The notes: generated from the letters alone by a model not told the origin. 64,000 bases of DNA from Myxococcus sp. RHSTA-1-4 (GCF_020037125.1 NZ_JAIQDG010000029.1:62001-126000); one strand, 5' to 3'; shown: positions 30,819 to 40,980, counted from the stretch's first letter. A program made the numbers and translations.

Positions 30819-31760
30819 TCAGGCGCCGGGCGTCAGCTCCCCCTGGACGTGGGGCTGGCCGTCCTCGCCCCTCACGCGATAGGCGACGCCGCCGTCCCGC
30901 CGCGCTGTCTGGAACACCACGCGCGAGGGCAGCAGCAGCGGGCGGCGGAACTCCGAGGTGAGCGTGAGCTCGGGGGCCTCCGCCGCCTCGCCCATCTCCG
31001 CCACGCAGCGGCCCACCGTCCACATGCCGTGCGCGATGGCGCGTGGGAAGCCGAAGGCGCGCGCGGTCAGCGCATACAGGTGGATGGGGTTGTAGTCACC
31101 GGAGGCCCTGGCGTAACGGCGGCCGGTGTCCTCGGGCACGGACCATGTCGCGGGGCGGCTGCTGGCGAAGAGCGCCTCCTCCTCGGCCTCGGCCGTGGCG
31201 TTCGCCGGCTTCGCCTCGCGCGGGCGCTCGTCGGCGCGAGGCAGGCGGCGGAGCATGGTGGTGACGGCGCTCCAGACGGGCGTACCCTCCACCTCCACCC
31301 GGGTGTGCAGGTCCAGCTCGCGTCCCTGCCGCGCCTCGCGCTGCCCCTCCACCCATACGTGCACGGAGAGCGGGGTGCTCTCCGGCAGGCGGCGGTGCTG
31401 GTGGATGCGGTTGCGCACGTGAATCATGCCGAGGAGCCGGTAGGGGAACTCGGGGTGATTGAGCAGCGCGATGTGCAGCGCCCCCACGAGCACCTGGGGG
31501 AAGGGCAATGGCAGGTATCCATCGGCGGGAAAGCCACAGACCTCGCGGTAGCGCGCGAGCTGGCGCGCGTCCGGCGCGAAGTGACCCAGCCGCGCCTCCA
31601 GCCGGGGCACCTCGCCAGGGCGCGCGGGGCGGCGGGCCACGGCGGCACGCAGCAACTCCCTGGCGAGCGGCGGAGGCGAGGCGAACTCGAGGACGCGCGA
31701 AGAGACGGACACGGGGGGGCTCCAGGCGTGAGGCGTTCGGACGCGCCGGCATGGCAGCAC
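30819..31760 (-). CDS. MaoC-like hot-dog dehydratase
   Basis: The C-terminal half carries the hydratase-2/MaoC motif YARASGDYNPIH...GFPRAIAHGMWT with the catalytic Asp and His. The N-terminal half looks like a second, decayed hot-dog domain, giving the two-domain layout of R-specific enoyl-CoA hydratases. GTG start at 31760; a GTG at 31712 with TGGAG upstream is equally good. No neighbouring fatty-acid gene indicates its substrate. A central Glu/Ala-rich linker separates the halves. Confidence 0.85.
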   Translation of the reverse strand: MLPCRRVRTPHAWSPPVSVSSRVLEFASPPPLARELLRAAVARRPARPGEVPRLEARLGHFAPDARQLARYREVCGFPADGYLPLPFPQVLVGALHIALLNHPEFPYRLLGMIHVRNRIHQHRRLPESTPLSVHVWVEGQREARQGRELDLHTRVEVEGTPVWSAVTTMLRRLPRADERPREAKPANATAEAEEEALFASSRPATWSVPEDTGRRYARASGDYNPIHLYALTARAFGFPRAIAHGMWTVGRCVAEMGEAAEAPELTLTSEFRRPLLLPSRVVFQTARRDGGVAYRVRGEDGQPHVQGELTPGA

Positions 31761-31803
31761 GCCCCGCCTCCGGCGGGAAGCAGAGAGTCTCGGGAGGGGT
31801 GGA

Positions 31804-34800
31804 ATGGGTGGGGCCCCTTCTCACGAACACGCGGCGTGGGAGAACATCCCGGCCGTGTCCTGCTTCGACGAAAAGACCGCGCACCAGCTCGCCGCCGGGC
31901 AGCTTCCCTCCGTGGACGCCAACCGGCTGCGCCGCCATGCGGAGGGCTGCCGTCAATGCGCGGCGCTCCTGGCCCGGGTGACGCCCCCTGGCGCCGCCTC
32001 TCTGCGGCTCACCGCGGCTCCGGAGCTCGAGGAGGTGACTGCCCGGGACAGCGCTGACGATGAGCTCATCACCGAGCCCGTGGTGCTGGCCCGCGCCTCC
32101 ACGGCCCGGGCGGACGCAACGAGCCCCGAGGCCGGCTCCGCGCCGGACACGGTGATTGCTCCCCCGCCCACGCGGCCCGAGCCCGCCACCGTCGTCTCCG
32201 CGCCGTCCGCGCGGGACACGGAGATTTGTCCCCCACCCGAGCGGCCCGAGCCCGTCACCGTCGTCTCCGCCCCACCCTCGCCACCCGCCGCATCACCCTC
32301 GTCCGCCACACCCGCCTCCGAAGCCGGCGTGTCCGCTCCCGTGGCCGCGCCGGGTCACACCACGCTCGTCACTCCGCCACCTGTTTCGGGGGCCTCACTC
32401 GCGTCCGCGCTCCCGCCCGCGCCTTCCGTCCCAGGCACTCCCGCCGCACCGCGCGTGCTCCCCGCGCCAGCGTCCCTCGCACCGCCTCCCGCGCCGCCGC
32501 CGCCCGTGACGATGGTGGTCCCACCGCCCGCGCCTCCGCAGAGCGCCGACGTGCGCGCCCTCGCCTCCAAGCCATTCCCGAGTGCCAGCGCACCACGGCC
32601 CCCCGTGTCCATCAGCGCACACGCCTCGCCGTCCGCCCCGCCCCACTCCATCAAGGTGCGCGCTCCGGCCCCCGTGCGTGCCGCGCCCCAGGCGCCGCCG
32701 TCCGCGTCCAGCGCCTCGGAATCACCGCCCGCGCGCAAGGAATCGGAGCCGTCCGGGCGCGCGACGGTGGGCCGCTACCACATCCTCGACAAGCTCGGCT
32801 CGGGCGGCATGGGCGTCGTCTACAGCGCGTATGACCCGGAGCTGCACCGGCGCGTGGCCATCAAGCTGCTGCACCCGGACGCCAACACGGTGGCCCGCGT
32901 GGACGGCGCGTCACGCCTGCTTCGCGAGGCCCAGGCCATGGCCCGCCTCTCGCACCCCAACGTGGTCTCCATCCACGACGTGGGCACCTTCGCGGGGCGC
33001 GTCTTCATCGCCATGGAGCTGGTGGAGGGCCTGTCGCTGCGCCACTGGCTGCGCGCCGAGCACCGCACCTGGCGCGAGGTGCTGGAGGTCTTCCGCCAGG
33101 CCGGCAGGGGGCTCGCCGCGGCGCACGCGGCCGGGCTCGTCCACCGCGACTTCAAGCCCGCCAACGTGCTCGTCAGCCAGGACGGCCGCGCGCAGGTGAC
33201 GGACTTCGGACTGGCCCGCACCACCGCGGACCAGGAGGCCGCGGAAGCAGGCCGGCGCACCACGCCCGGACGGGTGGCCATCACCGGGGACGACCTGCTG
33301 GAGTCGCCCCTCACCGAGGCCGGCCTCGTCATGGGCACGCCCGCGTACATGCCGCCCGAGCAGCATGAAGACGGGCGCACCGACGCGCGCGGCGACCAGT
33401 TCAGCTTCTGCGCCTCGCTGTACGAGGCCCTCTACGGACAGCTCCCCTTCGAGGGCAAGCGCGCTCCCGAGTACCTGCGCGAGGCGCGCTCCGGCCGCGT
33501 GCGCCCGCCGCCCCGGAGCAGCCGCGTCCCCGCGTGGCTGTTCCGCGCCATCTCCCGGGGCCTGTCTCCGTCACCCGACGCGCGCTACCCGTCCATGGGG
33601 GTGCTGCTGGAGGCGCTCGGCAGGGACCCGTCCGCGGCGTGGCGCCGTCGCGGGGCCGTGGCCGCCGCGGCGCTGCTGCTCACCAGCGCGGTGGGCCTCA
33701 CGTGGTGGGCCGGCAACCGCCGCCAGGCGCCATGCCGTGGCAGCGAGGCCCGGCTGGCCGGCATCTGGGACGCCCAGCGCAAGGTGGACATCCAGAAGGC
33801 CTTCACCGCCACCGGCAAGCCCCACGCGGCGGCGGCCTTCACCCGCGTCGCGGCGGCGCTCGACGGCTTCGCGCGCGAGTGGACCGGCATGCACCGCGAG
33901 GCGTGCGAGGCCACCCGCGTGCGCGGCCACCAGTCCGACGAGGTGCTGTCGCTGCGCATGGCCTGCCTGGACCGGCGCCGCTCCGCCCTCGACGCGCTGA
34001 CGGGCGTGCTCGCCCAGACGGACGCGGAGTCGCTCGACGCCTCGCTGGACGCGGCCCAGCGCCTGCCCTCCGTCGCCGCGTGCGCGAACGTGGAGGCGCT
34101 GCGGCGCGGCCTGCCCGAGTCCCCCGAGCAGCAGGCGCGCATGGAGTCCCTGCGCGCCCGGGTGGACCGCGCCACCGCGCTGGTGGACGCGGGCCGCTAC
34201 TCCCAGGCCCGGGAGGAGCTGAAGGCCGCGCTGGAGCAGTCGCGCGCCCCCGGCTTCCGGCCGGTGCTCGCGGAGGCGCTGGAGCTGGAGGGCCGGCTCG
34301 GGCTGGTGACGGGCGACGAGGCCCGCGCCCGGGCCGCGCTGCGCGAGTCCCTCTTCACGGCGCAGGCCCTGCGCCATGACCAGCTCGCCGCCCGCGCCGC
34401 CGCGCGCCTGGTCACCACCGTCTCTTCCGAGGCCTCCCTGGCGGAGTGGAGCGTGGCGCAGGCGCGCGCCTCCATCGAGCGCGCCGGTGGGGCCGCGGAG
34501 CTGGAGGCCCTGCTCCAGACGAGCCTCGGCCGCAACGCCTTCCTCCGGGGCCAGTATGCCCAGGCCGCCGAGGCCTTCGGCCGCTCCGCCACCTTGCGCG
34601 AGAAGGAACTGGGCGCCGAGCACCTGCTCACCCTGGAGTCACTCCGGAACCAGGCCGCCGCCCTGTCACGCACGCCGGAAACGGAGCACGCCGCGAGCCT
34701 CCTGCGCCGCGTGCTGGAGACCACCGAGCGAGTCATGGGCCCGGACCACCCGCAGACGGCCATGGCCGCGAACGCGGTGGGCTACCACCTGGTGGCCAGC

Positions 34801-35427
34801 CGCCGCTTCGAGGAGGGCATGCCCTTCCTGAGGCGGGCCATCACCCTGGAGGAACAGGCGCTGGGCCCCGACAGCGCCACGCTGAGCTACCCGCTCAACA
34901 ACCTCGCCGACGCGCTGGAGTCCCTCGGCCGCTACACCGAGGCCCGCCCCCTGCGCGAGCGCGCCCTGGCCCTGGACTTGAAGGCCTACGGCCCCACCCA
35001 CCCGGAGACGGCCACCGACCTGGCCGCCCTCGGTGAGCTCGCCCTGCGCGAGGGGAAGCCACGTGATGCCGTGGACTTCGCCCGCCGGAGCGTGGACGCC
35101 TACGAGACCTTCCAGAAGGACCACCCGGACCTGGCGACCCCGCTCACCACGCTGGGCCAGGCCCTGCTGGAGCTGCGCAAGACGCGCGAGGCCCGCGCCG
35201 CGCTGGAGCGCGCGCTCTCCCTCCGCACCGCCCACCCCGGCCCCGGTGAAGAGCTGGCGGAGACCCGCTTCGCCCTCGCCCGCGCCCTGGTCGTCCAGGA
35301 CGGCCCCCGTGCCCGGGCCCTGGCCACCCAGGCCCTGACCTTCTACGGCTCCGACGCCGCAACCTTCTCCACCGAGGCCACCCACCTCCGGGAGTGGCTC
35401 CAGGGCCTCAAGCGCCGGCGCCGCTGA
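31804..35427 (+). CDS. Hanks-type Ser/Thr kinase with zinc-finger-like N-terminus and TPR periplasmic domain
   Basis: The 1207-residue protein starts with a short HC2-like finger (RHAEGCRQC, ~residues 44-52). A 260-residue Pro/Ala/Ser-rich disordered stretch follows. The kinase domain (~321-605) has LGSGGMGVVY, VAIKLL, HRDFKPANVLV, DFGLA and APE-equivalent PPEQ. One transmembrane helix (~618-636) precedes about 570 residues of tetratricopeptide repeats. HRD is followed by F rather than L, a common variant. This is the typical myxobacterial receptor kinase. The ATG has GGGAGGGG upstream. Confidence 0.94.
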   Translation: MGGAPSHEHAAWENIPAVSCFDEKTAHQLAAGQLPSVDANRLRRHAEGCRQCAALLARVTPPGAASLRLTAAPELEEVTARDSADDELITEPVVLARASTARADATSPEAGSAPDTVIAPPPTRPEPATVVSAPSARDTEICPPPERPEPVTVVSAPPSPPAASPSSATPASEAGVSAPVAAPGHTTLVTPPPVSGASLASALPPAPSVPGTPAAPRVLPAPASLAPPPAPPPPVTMVVPPPAPPQSADVRALASKPFPSASAPRPPVSISAHASPSAPPHSIKVRAPAPVRAAPQAPPSASSASESPPARKESEPSGRATVGRYHILDKLGSGGMGVVYSAYDPELHRRVAIKLLHPDANTVARVDGASRLLREAQAMARLSHPNVVSIHDVGTFAGRVFIAMELVEGLSLRHWLRAEHRTWREVLEVFRQAGRGLAAAHAAGLVHRDFKPANVLVSQDGRAQVTDFGLARTTADQEAAEAGRRTTPGRVAITGDDLLESPLTEAGLVMGTPAYMPPEQHEDGRTDARGDQFSFCASLYEALYGQLPFEGKRAPEYLREARSGRVRPPPRSSRVPAWLFRAISRGLSPSPDARYPSMGVLLEALGRDPSAAWRRRGAVAAAALLLTSAVGLTWWAGNRRQAPCRGSEARLAGIWDAQRKVDIQKAFTATGKPHAAAAFTRVAAALDGFAREWTGMHREACEATRVRGHQSDEVLSLRMACLDRRRSALDALTGVLAQTDAESLDASLDAAQRLPSVAACANVEALRRGLPESPEQQARMESLRARVDRATALVDAGRYSQAREELKAALEQSRAPGFRPVLAEALELEGRLGLVTGDEARARAALRESLFTAQALRHDQLAARAAARLVTTVSSEASLAEWSVAQARASIERAGGAAELEALLQTSLGRNAFLRGQYAQAAEAFGRSATLREKELGAEHLLTLESLRNQAAALSRTPETEHAASLLRRVLETTERVMGPDHPQTAMAANAVGYHLVASRRFEEGMPFLRRAITLEEQALGPDSATLSYPLNNLADALESLGRYTEARPLRERALALDLKAYGPTHPETATDLAALGELALREGKPRDAVDFARRSVDAYETFQKDHPDLATPLTTLGQALLELRKTREARAALERALSLRTAHPGPGEELAETRFALARALVVQDGPRARALATQALTFYGSDAATFSTEATHLREWLQGLKRRRR

Positions 35428-35567
35428 GTCCACGCGCCGGGTCGCTCCGGACCTGGACCCCTGACGCGCCGCATCCGCGACTTCTCAAGCAATTCCGGAG
35501 GCCCTGGGGCCGATAACCCGGGTGTGTGGTTCCACGCGGGTTGTGTCCCACCCGACCGGAGTTCGCC

Positions 35568-36029
35568 GTGCGCATCCCTTCCAGCAACGCCGCCCCCGCC
35601 GCCGCCTCGCGTCCCGCCTTCTCGCTGTCTCCGGCCTCCGCGCGGACGCCCGTCTTCCGGGCCCTCTTCCCACAGCTCCGGCTGCTGGGGCGCGTGCTGA
35701 AGGACCTGAAGCCCCAGACGCCTCGGTGGCCCATGCAGGCCGGTCCCCAGCGCCCGCCCCGGGGGCTCGACAAGTTCTCGCAGCCCGTCGGGCACGGTGC
35801 CGGCATCCCCATCCGCATCTGCTCCGCGGACGCCGGCCTGCCCCAGCGCCCGCTCCGGCTCGAGCCGTGGCACGGCTCTGCGCTGAAGCCCTGGTGCGGC
35901 ACGCGGCTGAAGCCCTGGCTCAGCCTGCCCCACGTCTTCCGGCCCCTCGGAAAGTTGCTGGACCGCGTCTGCCGGGCCATCTGTGAAGAGGGGCCACGCG
36001 GCAAGGGCGTCCCCATCCGCATCAACTAG
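35568..36029 (+). CDS. Hypothetical 153-residue basic protein with repeated PIRI motif
   Basis: GTG start preceded by GGAG. The protein is rich in Pro, Arg, Leu and Trp and has an odd internal duplication: GIPIRIC in the middle and GVPIRIN at the C-terminus, plus LEPWHGSALKPW and LKPWCGTRLKPW. There is no signal peptide or membrane helix. I do not recognise it. Strong GC-skewed codon use is normal for this genome, so it is probably a real gene, but an unexpressed ORF is possible. Confidence 0.5.
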   Translation: MRIPSSNAAPAAASRPAFSLSPASARTPVFRALFPQLRLLGRVLKDLKPQTPRWPMQAGPQRPPRGLDKFSQPVGHGAGIPIRICSADAGLPQRPLRLEPWHGSALKPWCGTRLKPWLSLPHVFRPLGKLLDRVCRAICEEGPRGKGVPIRIN

Positions 36030-36129
36030 CCCGCGGGGCCCGGGCAACCGGGCGGGGCCCGGCCCGCTGCCCGAGGCCCGTGCAACTTTCCGGCGCGCGT
36101 GACGGAAGGAGTCCTTAGACTTCCGTCAA

Positions 36130-37770
36130 ATGCTTCACGTCATTCCCCTGGGTGGCCTGGGAGAAATCGGCCTCAACTCCCTGGTCATCGCCTGTCGCGG
36201 GGAGATGCTGCTCATCGATGCCGGGTTGATGTTCCCCACGGAGGGGATGCCCGGCGTGGACATCATCATCCCGGACTTCACCCACCTGAAGCAGAACGCC
36301 GCGCAGCTCAAGGGCGTGCTCCTCACCCACGGCCACGAGGACCACCTGGGCGCGCTTCCCTACCTGCTCAACGAGGTGCCGGTCCCCGTCTACGGCACGC
36401 GCTTCACGCTGGCCATGGCCCGCCACCGGCTCAACGAGCTGGGACTGGAGGCGGACCTGCGCGAAATCGAGCCGCGCGAGCCCTTCCACGTCGGCAGCCA
36501 CTTCAAGGTGGAGGCCAGCCGCGTCACCCACACGGTGCCGGACGCGGTGGGCTTCATCGTCCGCACGCCCGAGGGCACCGTCATCCACACCGGGGACTTC
36601 AAGCTGGACCCGGACCCCATCGACGGGCTGCGCACGGACCTGGAGCGCTGGGGCGAGGCCGGCGAGGAGGGCGTGCTGTGCCTCCTGTCGGACTCCACCA
36701 ACTCCGAGCTGACGGAGGAGACGGGCAGCGAGCGCGTGGTGGAGGAGACCTTCGAGCGTCTCTTCCGGGGCGCCACCGGCCGCATCGTCGTGGCCCTCTT
36801 CTCCTCCAACCTCCACCGCGTGCGGCACCTCCTGTCGCTGTGCGAGCGGCTGGGGCGCAAGGTGGCCCTCCAGGGCCGCAGCATGATTCGCAACGTGGAG
36901 ATGGCGCGCGAGCTGGGCTACCTGGACGTGCCCGACTCGCTCTTCATCCACCTGGACACGGTGGCGCAGCTCCCCGGACACCGCGTGCTGGTGCTCACCA
37001 CCGGCGCGCAGGGCGAGCCGCGCGCGGGGCTGTCGCAGCTCGCCTCGGGTGAAGGGCCGGTGCGGTTGGACCCCGGAGACCTGGTGGTGCTCAGCTCGCG
37101 TCCCATCCCCGGCAACGAGCGCTCCGTGGGCGCCCTCATCGACCAGCTCCAGTGGCGCGGCGCGCGCGTGGCCTACGCGCAGCTCGAGCCGGGCGTCCAC
37201 GTCTCCGGACATGCCAGCCGGCCACAGCAGCGGCGGGTGCTGGACCTGGTGCGCCCGCGCCACTTCATCCCCGTCCACGGCGAGGGCCGGCACCTGCACC
37301 GCCACCTCGCCACCGCCCGCGAGGCCGGCCTGGAGCCCGCCCAGTGCCTGCTGGCCCAGGACGGGGACGTGGTGAGCTTCGAGCACGGCCATGGCCGCTT
37401 CAGCGGCAGCGTGCCGGCGGGCCGCATCTTCAAGGACCGCTACGGCAGCGGGGTGGTGACGCCGGACACCCTCCAGGAGCGTGTGAAGCTGTCCGAGACG
37501 GGCATGGTGGCCGCGGTGGTGGTCCTCCAGCGCGACAACCAGAAGCTGGTGGCCGGGCCGCAGCTGTCCGGCCAGGGTCTGAATCTGGACGAACAGGTGC
37601 TGCTGCCCCGCGTGGCCCAGGAGGCCCGTTCCATATTCGAGGAACTGTCACCCCAGCTCCGGGGGGATGACGCCCTGGTGCGAGAAGAGCTCACCCGGGC
37701 GGTGCGGCGCGCCTTCAGGCTGTACACCTCCCGGCGCCCCCTGGTGGTGCCCATGGTCGTCCGGGTGTAG
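36130..37770 (+). CDS. rnj: Ribonuclease J
   Basis: The 546-residue protein is a metallo-beta-lactamase/beta-CASP RNase. The metal site is THGHEDHLG (~73-81), with HTGDFKLD and SDSTN further on. The beta-CASP part has FSSNLHRVRHLL and SGHASRPQQRRVLDLVRPRHFIPVHGE. A C-terminal domain completes the usual length. RNase J acts as 5'-to-3' exonuclease and endonuclease in mRNA decay and rRNA/tRNA maturation. It begins a run of same-strand genes to 40.8 kb with very short spacers, including yajQ and rimO. Confidence 0.95.
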   Translation: MLHVIPLGGLGEIGLNSLVIACRGEMLLIDAGLMFPTEGMPGVDIIIPDFTHLKQNAAQLKGVLLTHGHEDHLGALPYLLNEVPVPVYGTRFTLAMARHRLNELGLEADLREIEPREPFHVGSHFKVEASRVTHTVPDAVGFIVRTPEGTVIHTGDFKLDPDPIDGLRTDLERWGEAGEEGVLCLLSDSTNSELTEETGSERVVEETFERLFRGATGRIVVALFSSNLHRVRHLLSLCERLGRKVALQGRSMIRNVEMARELGYLDVPDSLFIHLDTVAQLPGHRVLVLTTGAQGEPRAGLSQLASGEGPVRLDPGDLVVLSSRPIPGNERSVGALIDQLQWRGARVAYAQLEPGVHVSGHASRPQQRRVLDLVRPRHFIPVHGEGRHLHRHLATAREAGLEPAQCLLAQDGDVVSFEHGHGRFSGSVPAGRIFKDRYGSGVVTPDTLQERVKLSETGMVAAVVVLQRDNQKLVAGPQLSGQGLNLDEQVLLPRVAQEARSIFEELSPQLRGDDALVREELTRAVRRAFRLYTSRRPLVVPMVVRV

Positions 37771-37794
37771 GTGTGGTAAGGGCCGCCCCTGCCC

Positions 37795-38292
37795 ATGCCA
37801 TCCTTCGACGTCGTCTCGAAAATCGATCTCGCTGAGCTCGACAACGCGGTCAACCAGACCAAGAAGGAGATCAGCACCCGGTATGACTTCCAGGGGAGTC
37901 AGGCGGACGTGGTGCTGGCCCCGGACAGCACCTTCATCACCGTGAAGGCCAACAGCGAGGACCGCGTCCAGACCGCCAAGGAAGTGCTGCTGGCGAAGCT
38001 GGCCAAGCGCGGCATCAGCCTCCACGCGCTGGAGTACGGCGACATCGAGAAGACCGGCCTGCACAACGTGAAGCAGGTCATCAAGCTCCAGCAGGGCATC
38101 CCCGTGGAGAAGTCCAAGGAGCTGGTGAAGCTGCTCAAGGACTCGAAGCTGAAGGTGCAGGGCTCCATCCAGGCGGACCAGCTCCGCATCACCGGGAAGA
38201 ACAAGGACGACCTGCAGGCCGCCATCGCCCTGTTCCGCAAGGAGCAGGACCGGCTGAAGCTGGACATGCAGTTCACCAACTTCCGCGATTAG
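37795..38292 (+). CDS. yajQ: YajQ family nucleotide-binding protein
   Basis: The 165-residue sequence is a complete YajQ: start MPSFDVVSKID, NAVNQTKKEISTRYDF, ITVKANSEDRVQTAKEVL, and the end LQFTNFRD-type MQFTNFRD. The fold is two ferredoxin-like domains. Homologues bind cyclic-di-GMP or nucleic acid and act with transcription factors. It lies 24 nt downstream of RNase J. Confidence 0.95.
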   Translation: MPSFDVVSKIDLAELDNAVNQTKKEISTRYDFQGSQADVVLAPDSTFITVKANSEDRVQTAKEVLLAKLAKRGISLHALEYGDIEKTGLHNVKQVIKLQQGIPVEKSKELVKLLKDSKLKVQGSIQADQLRITGKNKDDLQAAIALFRKEQDRLKLDMQFTNFRD

Positions 38293-38302
38293 TAGACGCA
38301 CC

Positions 38303-39403
38303 ATGCGCGCCGCCCTGCCCCTCTTCCTGATGCTCTGCGCTCCGGCCGTGGCCTCCGCCCAGGAGGAACGCCCCGCGCGGGCGGTGCCGGTGCTGAGCAA
38401 GGCGCCGAAGTTCCAGGGGGGCCTCAAGGGCCTCGCCTCGCCGCTGGTGCTCAAGCCCACGGCCACGCCGGGCGCCAGCGCGTCCTTCACCGCCAAGGCC
38501 GGCTTCCGCAAGGACACCCTCTTCGTGGGCGTGGAGGCCACGGACGACCAGCTCGGGGCCACCGACCTGCTCACCGTGTCCCTCTTCTTCCCCGGCGCGG
38601 GCCCCACCGCCACCGGCTACACGTGGCGCTTCGCCTTCGACGGCAAGCGGCCGTCGGGCGCGGACAGCGGCACGCCCCCGTTCGCCCAGGAGAAGGTGGA
38701 CGCGGCCGTGGAGCGCCGGGGCAACACGCTGGTGCTGATGGCGGCCTTCCCCGTGCGCGCCTTCCCCCGCTTCCCCGCGACGGACCCGCTGGTGATGGAC
38801 CTGTGCATCACCTATGAGGACGCGGACGGCGCGGGCGGCAAGGCGGTGCCCGTCTCCAACTGCCGGAGCGGCGCCATGGAGGGCGAGGCGCTCCGGCTGC
38901 CGGACGACGCGCGCAAGGCCCTGAAGCTGAAGCCGCCGGAGGCCGTCACCGCGCTGGAGGCGGCGAAGGACGGCTGGCTGGGGTGGGACCTGCTCAGCTA
39001 CCCGGCCTGGGCCGAGGGGGACGCGGCCCTGACGCCCGCCTCGCTGCGCGCCCTGGTGGCGCCGGGCGCGCTGGATGCGGCCAGGGCGGGCGTGGAGGTG
39101 CCGGACACCCTCAGCCTGCCGGACGGGCGCCCGGTCGTCACGGTGCTCACGGGGAAGAATCCCTATGCCGTCGCGGGTCGGTGTGACGCCGAAAGCGAGC
39201 TGCGGCTGGGGTTGTACCTGGTGACGGGGAAGACGGCGCGGCGGGTGCTCGAGTGGCCGGCCGCCACGTGCGCGCTGGGGCGGGCCGCTTCGATGGAGCT
39301 GGATGAAGAGGGAGCGCTGACCATCGGTTACTCGAACGGCGCGACCATGAACTTCGCCTGGAGTGGAGACCACTTCGAGCGAACCGAACTCGGAAAGCGG
39401 TAG
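38303..39403 (+). CDS. Secreted protein with CBM9/DOMON-like domain
   Basis: A signal peptide (LPLFLMLCAPAVASA) precedes a beta-rich domain (~25-190) with TLFVGVEATDDQL, TVSLFFPGAG, WRFAFDG and VDAAVERRGNTLVLMAAFP. This is the pattern of CBM9-like carbohydrate-binding or DOMON domains. The C-terminal half (~210-366) is mixed and carries a Cys pair. The gene is 10 nt after yajQ and overlaps no other gene. Ligand unknown. Confidence 0.75.
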   Translation: MRAALPLFLMLCAPAVASAQEERPARAVPVLSKAPKFQGGLKGLASPLVLKPTATPGASASFTAKAGFRKDTLFVGVEATDDQLGATDLLTVSLFFPGAGPTATGYTWRFAFDGKRPSGADSGTPPFAQEKVDAAVERRGNTLVLMAAFPVRAFPRFPATDPLVMDLCITYEDADGAGGKAVPVSNCRSGAMEGEALRLPDDARKALKLKPPEAVTALEAAKDGWLGWDLLSYPAWAEGDAALTPASLRALVAPGALDAARAGVEVPDTLSLPDGRPVVTVLTGKNPYAVAGRCDAESELRLGLYLVTGKTARRVLEWPAATCALGRAASMELDEEGALTIGYSNGATMNFAWSGDHFERTELGKR

Positions 39404-39408
39404 ACGCA

Positions 39409-40833
39409 GTGGAAGACACCAAGAGCCTGTACATGATGACCCTCGGCTGCCCGAAGAACCGGGTGGACTCCGAGGTGATGCTGGGCACGTTGCAGCACCG
39501 CGGCTACAAGCTGGTGCAGGAGCCCGCGGACGCCCAGGTCATCGTCGTCAACACGTGCGCCTTCATCGGTCCGGCGAAGCAGGAGTCGGTGGACTCCATC
39601 CTGGAGATGGCCGAGCTGAAGAAGTCCGGCGCCTGCAAGACGCTGGTGGTGACGGGCTGCCTGTCCCAGCGCTACGGCCAGGAGCTGGCGAAGGAGATGC
39701 CGGAGGTCGACCACTTCCTGGGCACCAGCGCCTACGCCCAGATTGGCGACCTGCTGGCCGCCGAGGCGTCGCCGCGTCAGGTGATTCCGGACCCCGACTA
39801 CATCCACGACGCCAACACGCCGCGCGTCAACTCGATGCCGAAGTACACGGCGTACCTCAAGGTGTCCGAGGGCTGCGACAACGCGTGCGCCTTCTGCATC
39901 ATCCCCACGCTGCGCGGCGGGCAGCGCTCGCGCCCCATCGACGACATCGTCACCGAGGCGAAGCGGCTGGCGGAGAGCGGCGTGCAGGAGCTGAACCTCG
40001 TCGCGCAGGACCTCACCGCGTACGGGCATGATTTGCCGGGCAAGCCGAAGCTGCACGAGCTGCTCAAGGCCCTGGTCCAGGTGGACGTGCGCTGGATTCG
40101 CCTGCACTACGCCTACCCGCGCGTCTTCCCGGACGAGCTCATCGAGGTCATGGCGACGGAGCCGAAGATCGCCAAGTACCTGGACATGCCGGTGCAGCAC
40201 GTCAGCGACAAGCTGCTGCTGTCCATGAAGCGCGGCCGCAACTCGGAGTTCCTCAAGGGCCTCTTGAAGAAGCTGCGCGAGCGCGTGCCGGGGCTGGTGA
40301 TGCGCACCTCGCTCATCGTCGGCCTGCCGGGCGAGACGGAAGAGGACTTCGAGCTGCTGAAGGAGTTCGTGAAGGAGCAGCGCTTCGAGCGGCTGGGCGT
40401 GTTCCAGTACTCGGACGAAGAGGGCACGGCGGCGTACGACCTGCCGGACAAGGTGCCGCAGAAGCTCATCGAGCGCCGCTGGCGCGAGGTGATGGCCATC
40501 CAGAAGCGCATCAACCGCGAGCAGAACAAGAAGCTCGTGGGCAAGCGGCTGGAGGTGCTGGTGGAGGGCCCCGCGCCGGAGACCGAGCACCTGCTGGTGG
40601 GCCGTCACGAGGGCCAGGCGCCGGACATCGACGGAATGGTCTACATCAACGACGGGCTGGCGTACCCGGGGGAGATTGTCACCGTGGAGGTGACGGAGGC
40701 CCACGACTACGACCTGGTCGCCCGCGTGGTGGAGCGCCCGGACCCGAAGCAGCGCCAGCACACCGCTCGCGACGCGCACCCCGCGCCCGTGTCCCTGGGC
40801 ACGAAGCCGCGCACGGCGACACACGCGGAGTAG
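39409..40833 (+). CDS. rimO: Ribosomal protein S12 methylthiotransferase RimO
   Basis: GTG start 5 nt after the preceding stop. The UPF0004 N-terminal domain (TLGCPKNRVDSE, VNTCAFI, VTGCLSQRY) holds three Cys of one 4Fe-4S cluster. The radical-SAM motif is CDNACAFC (~158-165). The C-terminal TRAM domain begins about residue 375. RimO methylthiolates Asp88 of S12. A short extra tail (~440-474) rich in Arg, His and Pro is not usual. Confidence 0.95.
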   Translation: MEDTKSLYMMTLGCPKNRVDSEVMLGTLQHRGYKLVQEPADAQVIVVNTCAFIGPAKQESVDSILEMAELKKSGACKTLVVTGCLSQRYGQELAKEMPEVDHFLGTSAYAQIGDLLAAEASPRQVIPDPDYIHDANTPRVNSMPKYTAYLKVSEGCDNACAFCIIPTLRGGQRSRPIDDIVTEAKRLAESGVQELNLVAQDLTAYGHDLPGKPKLHELLKALVQVDVRWIRLHYAYPRVFPDELIEVMATEPKIAKYLDMPVQHVSDKLLLSMKRGRNSEFLKGLLKKLRERVPGLVMRTSLIVGLPGETEEDFELLKEFVKEQRFERLGVFQYSDEEGTAAYDLPDKVPQKLIERRWREVMAIQKRINREQNKKLVGKRLEVLVEGPAPETEHLLVGRHEGQAPDIDGMVYINDGLAYPGEIVTVEVTEAHDYDLVARVVERPDPKQRQHTARDAHPAPVSLGTKPRTATHAE

Positions 40834-40872
40834 CCGTCACGCCTCCCTGGAGCCGCGTGAGGTGTGAAGCGC

Positions 40873-40891
40873 GGCCCGGGGGCACCGGGCC
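40873..40891. terminator. Terminator hairpin between convergent genes
   Basis: GGCCCGG (40873-40879) pairs with CCGGGCC (40885-40891) across GGGCA, in the spacer after rimO. Confidence 0.6.
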
Positions 40892-40980
40892 TGACGCCTG
40901 AGTGGCGAGACAGCGTAGCCCGCCACGACACCCGGGCCGTCAGCGTCGTGCCGCGAGGCCCGGGGAGTGGAGCGCCGCCC

